A DNA stretch of 64,000 bases from CAZMNY01 sp964567745 (GTDB lineage Bacteria > Planctomycetota > Planctomycetia > Pirellulales > Pirellulaceae), in the NCBI GenBank assembly GCA_964567745.1, contig CAZMNY010000005.1:62001-126000 (forward strand). The letters run 5' to 3'. This document shows, piece by piece, positions 63,725 through 64,000 of the stretch (positions are counted from its first letter, which is position 1; each line of letters starts with the position of its first letter). A program made the position numbers and the translations under genes. Under the pieces are notes generated by a model that had not been told where the DNA came from, searched no databases, and worked only from the letters and a program-made list of their open reading frames with translations.

Positions 63725-64000
63725 GCTGCAAGCGAATCCAGCAACTCTCGGCTGACGGCATGATAAGAGTGGCGGCTTGGTGGCTATTCGCGTCGCCCCG
63801 CGCACCTGTCGGGCAAGGGCCTACCTCACCGTAGCCTACGGGCAACGCCCTTATAGATTACCCCTGCGTCTTCGGCTTTGTGCAGCCAGGCTCAGTGGTG
63901 GTCTAGGATTGAATGCTGTGACGATCAGTGTTCTTCGCCGATTTTCGTGCTTTTGGCGGCTCGTCTTTTCTCGTCAGACGGAATTGGCCACGAAAAGGCA
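63725..64000. other. 3' spacer with repeat-family fragment
   Basis: 276 bp after the subtilase-like gene with no gene seen. Short self-complementary pieces occur (GTAGCCTAC at 63833-63841; GGGCAA and CCCTT nearby). The last 60 bases (TTTTCGTGCTTTTGGCGGC, then TTGGCCACGAAAAGGCA) resemble the repeat at 4541-4620 and continue past the window edge. Confidence 0.4.

Noticed and set aside
1..64000. tRNA, rRNA, CRISPR arrays, insertion sequences and prophage genes
   Set aside because: I saw no tRNA-like cloverleaf, rRNA segment, regularly spaced repeat array, transposase or phage gene. A computed scan would be needed to exclude small RNAs.

Overview
The window comes from the chromosome of a planctomycete, most likely of the Pirellulales type; the genus cannot be fixed from sequence alone. 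The evidence is three gene pairs of DUF1501 protein plus planctomycete-type cytochrome (PSCyt/DUF1549/DUF1553), two formylglycine sulfatases, a PVC-type membrane-bound dehydrogenase module with a C-terminal haem-binding domain, ECF sigma factors and small dispersed intergenic repeats. Genes are moderately GC-rich and intergenic spacing is loose except inside the chemotaxis cluster. The 100-N run at 8872-8971 is an assembly gap, so order and distance across it are unverified.

Layout. 1-677: 5' part of a rhomboid protease (minus strand, cut by the window edge). 970-4442: DUF1501 then DUF1549/DUF1553. 4735-5898: secreted aldose 1-epimerase. 6219-8747: ECF sigma factor, membrane-anchored probable anti-sigma factor and secreted PDZ protein in one operon. 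8872-9051: gap and 16-bp tandem repeat. 9068-12745: five minus-strand genes of little known function (small membrane protein, lipoprotein, Lys-rich protein, two unrecognised proteins). 13344-14875: M20-type peptidase coupled to a BFD-like [2Fe-2S] protein. 14950-17991: a large secreted protein made of five secretin-N-like repeats. 18062-33425: two more cytochrome/DUF1501 pairs flanking a small subtilase and a 1533-residue sulfatase-dehydrogenase-HEAT-cytochrome fusion. 33606-38242: ABC exporter pair, second sulfatase and a methyltransferase. 38243-39000: repeat-rich spacer.

39001-52547 is a complete chemotaxis-type signalling cluster on the plus strand: cheW, soluble double-PAS receptor, cheR, cheA, cheC-like, cheD, cheY, cheV, a UbiB/ABC1 atypical kinase, cheB, cheY, cheX, then a decayed hybrid histidine kinase. 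Several junctions overlap by 1-4 bases, and the UbiB-like kinase start overlaps the cheV stop, so it is built into the operon. The receptor has no membrane segment, so the pathway probably senses an internal signal. No flagellar or pilus genes are present here, so its output is unknown.

52602-58800 (minus strand) is a complete oligopeptide ABC importer (binding protein, two permeases, two ATPases). 59175-63724 holds an ArsR-type regulator and a 1322-residue secreted coiled-coil protein with a subtilisin domain whose catalytic Asp position is Gly.

The strongest candidates for something new are the UbiB-like kinase inside the che operon, the sulfatase-dehydrogenase-cytochrome fusion, the Asp-less coiled-coil subtilase, the five-repeat secretin-N-like protein, and a hairpin repeat placed identically 3' of two DUF1501 genes.
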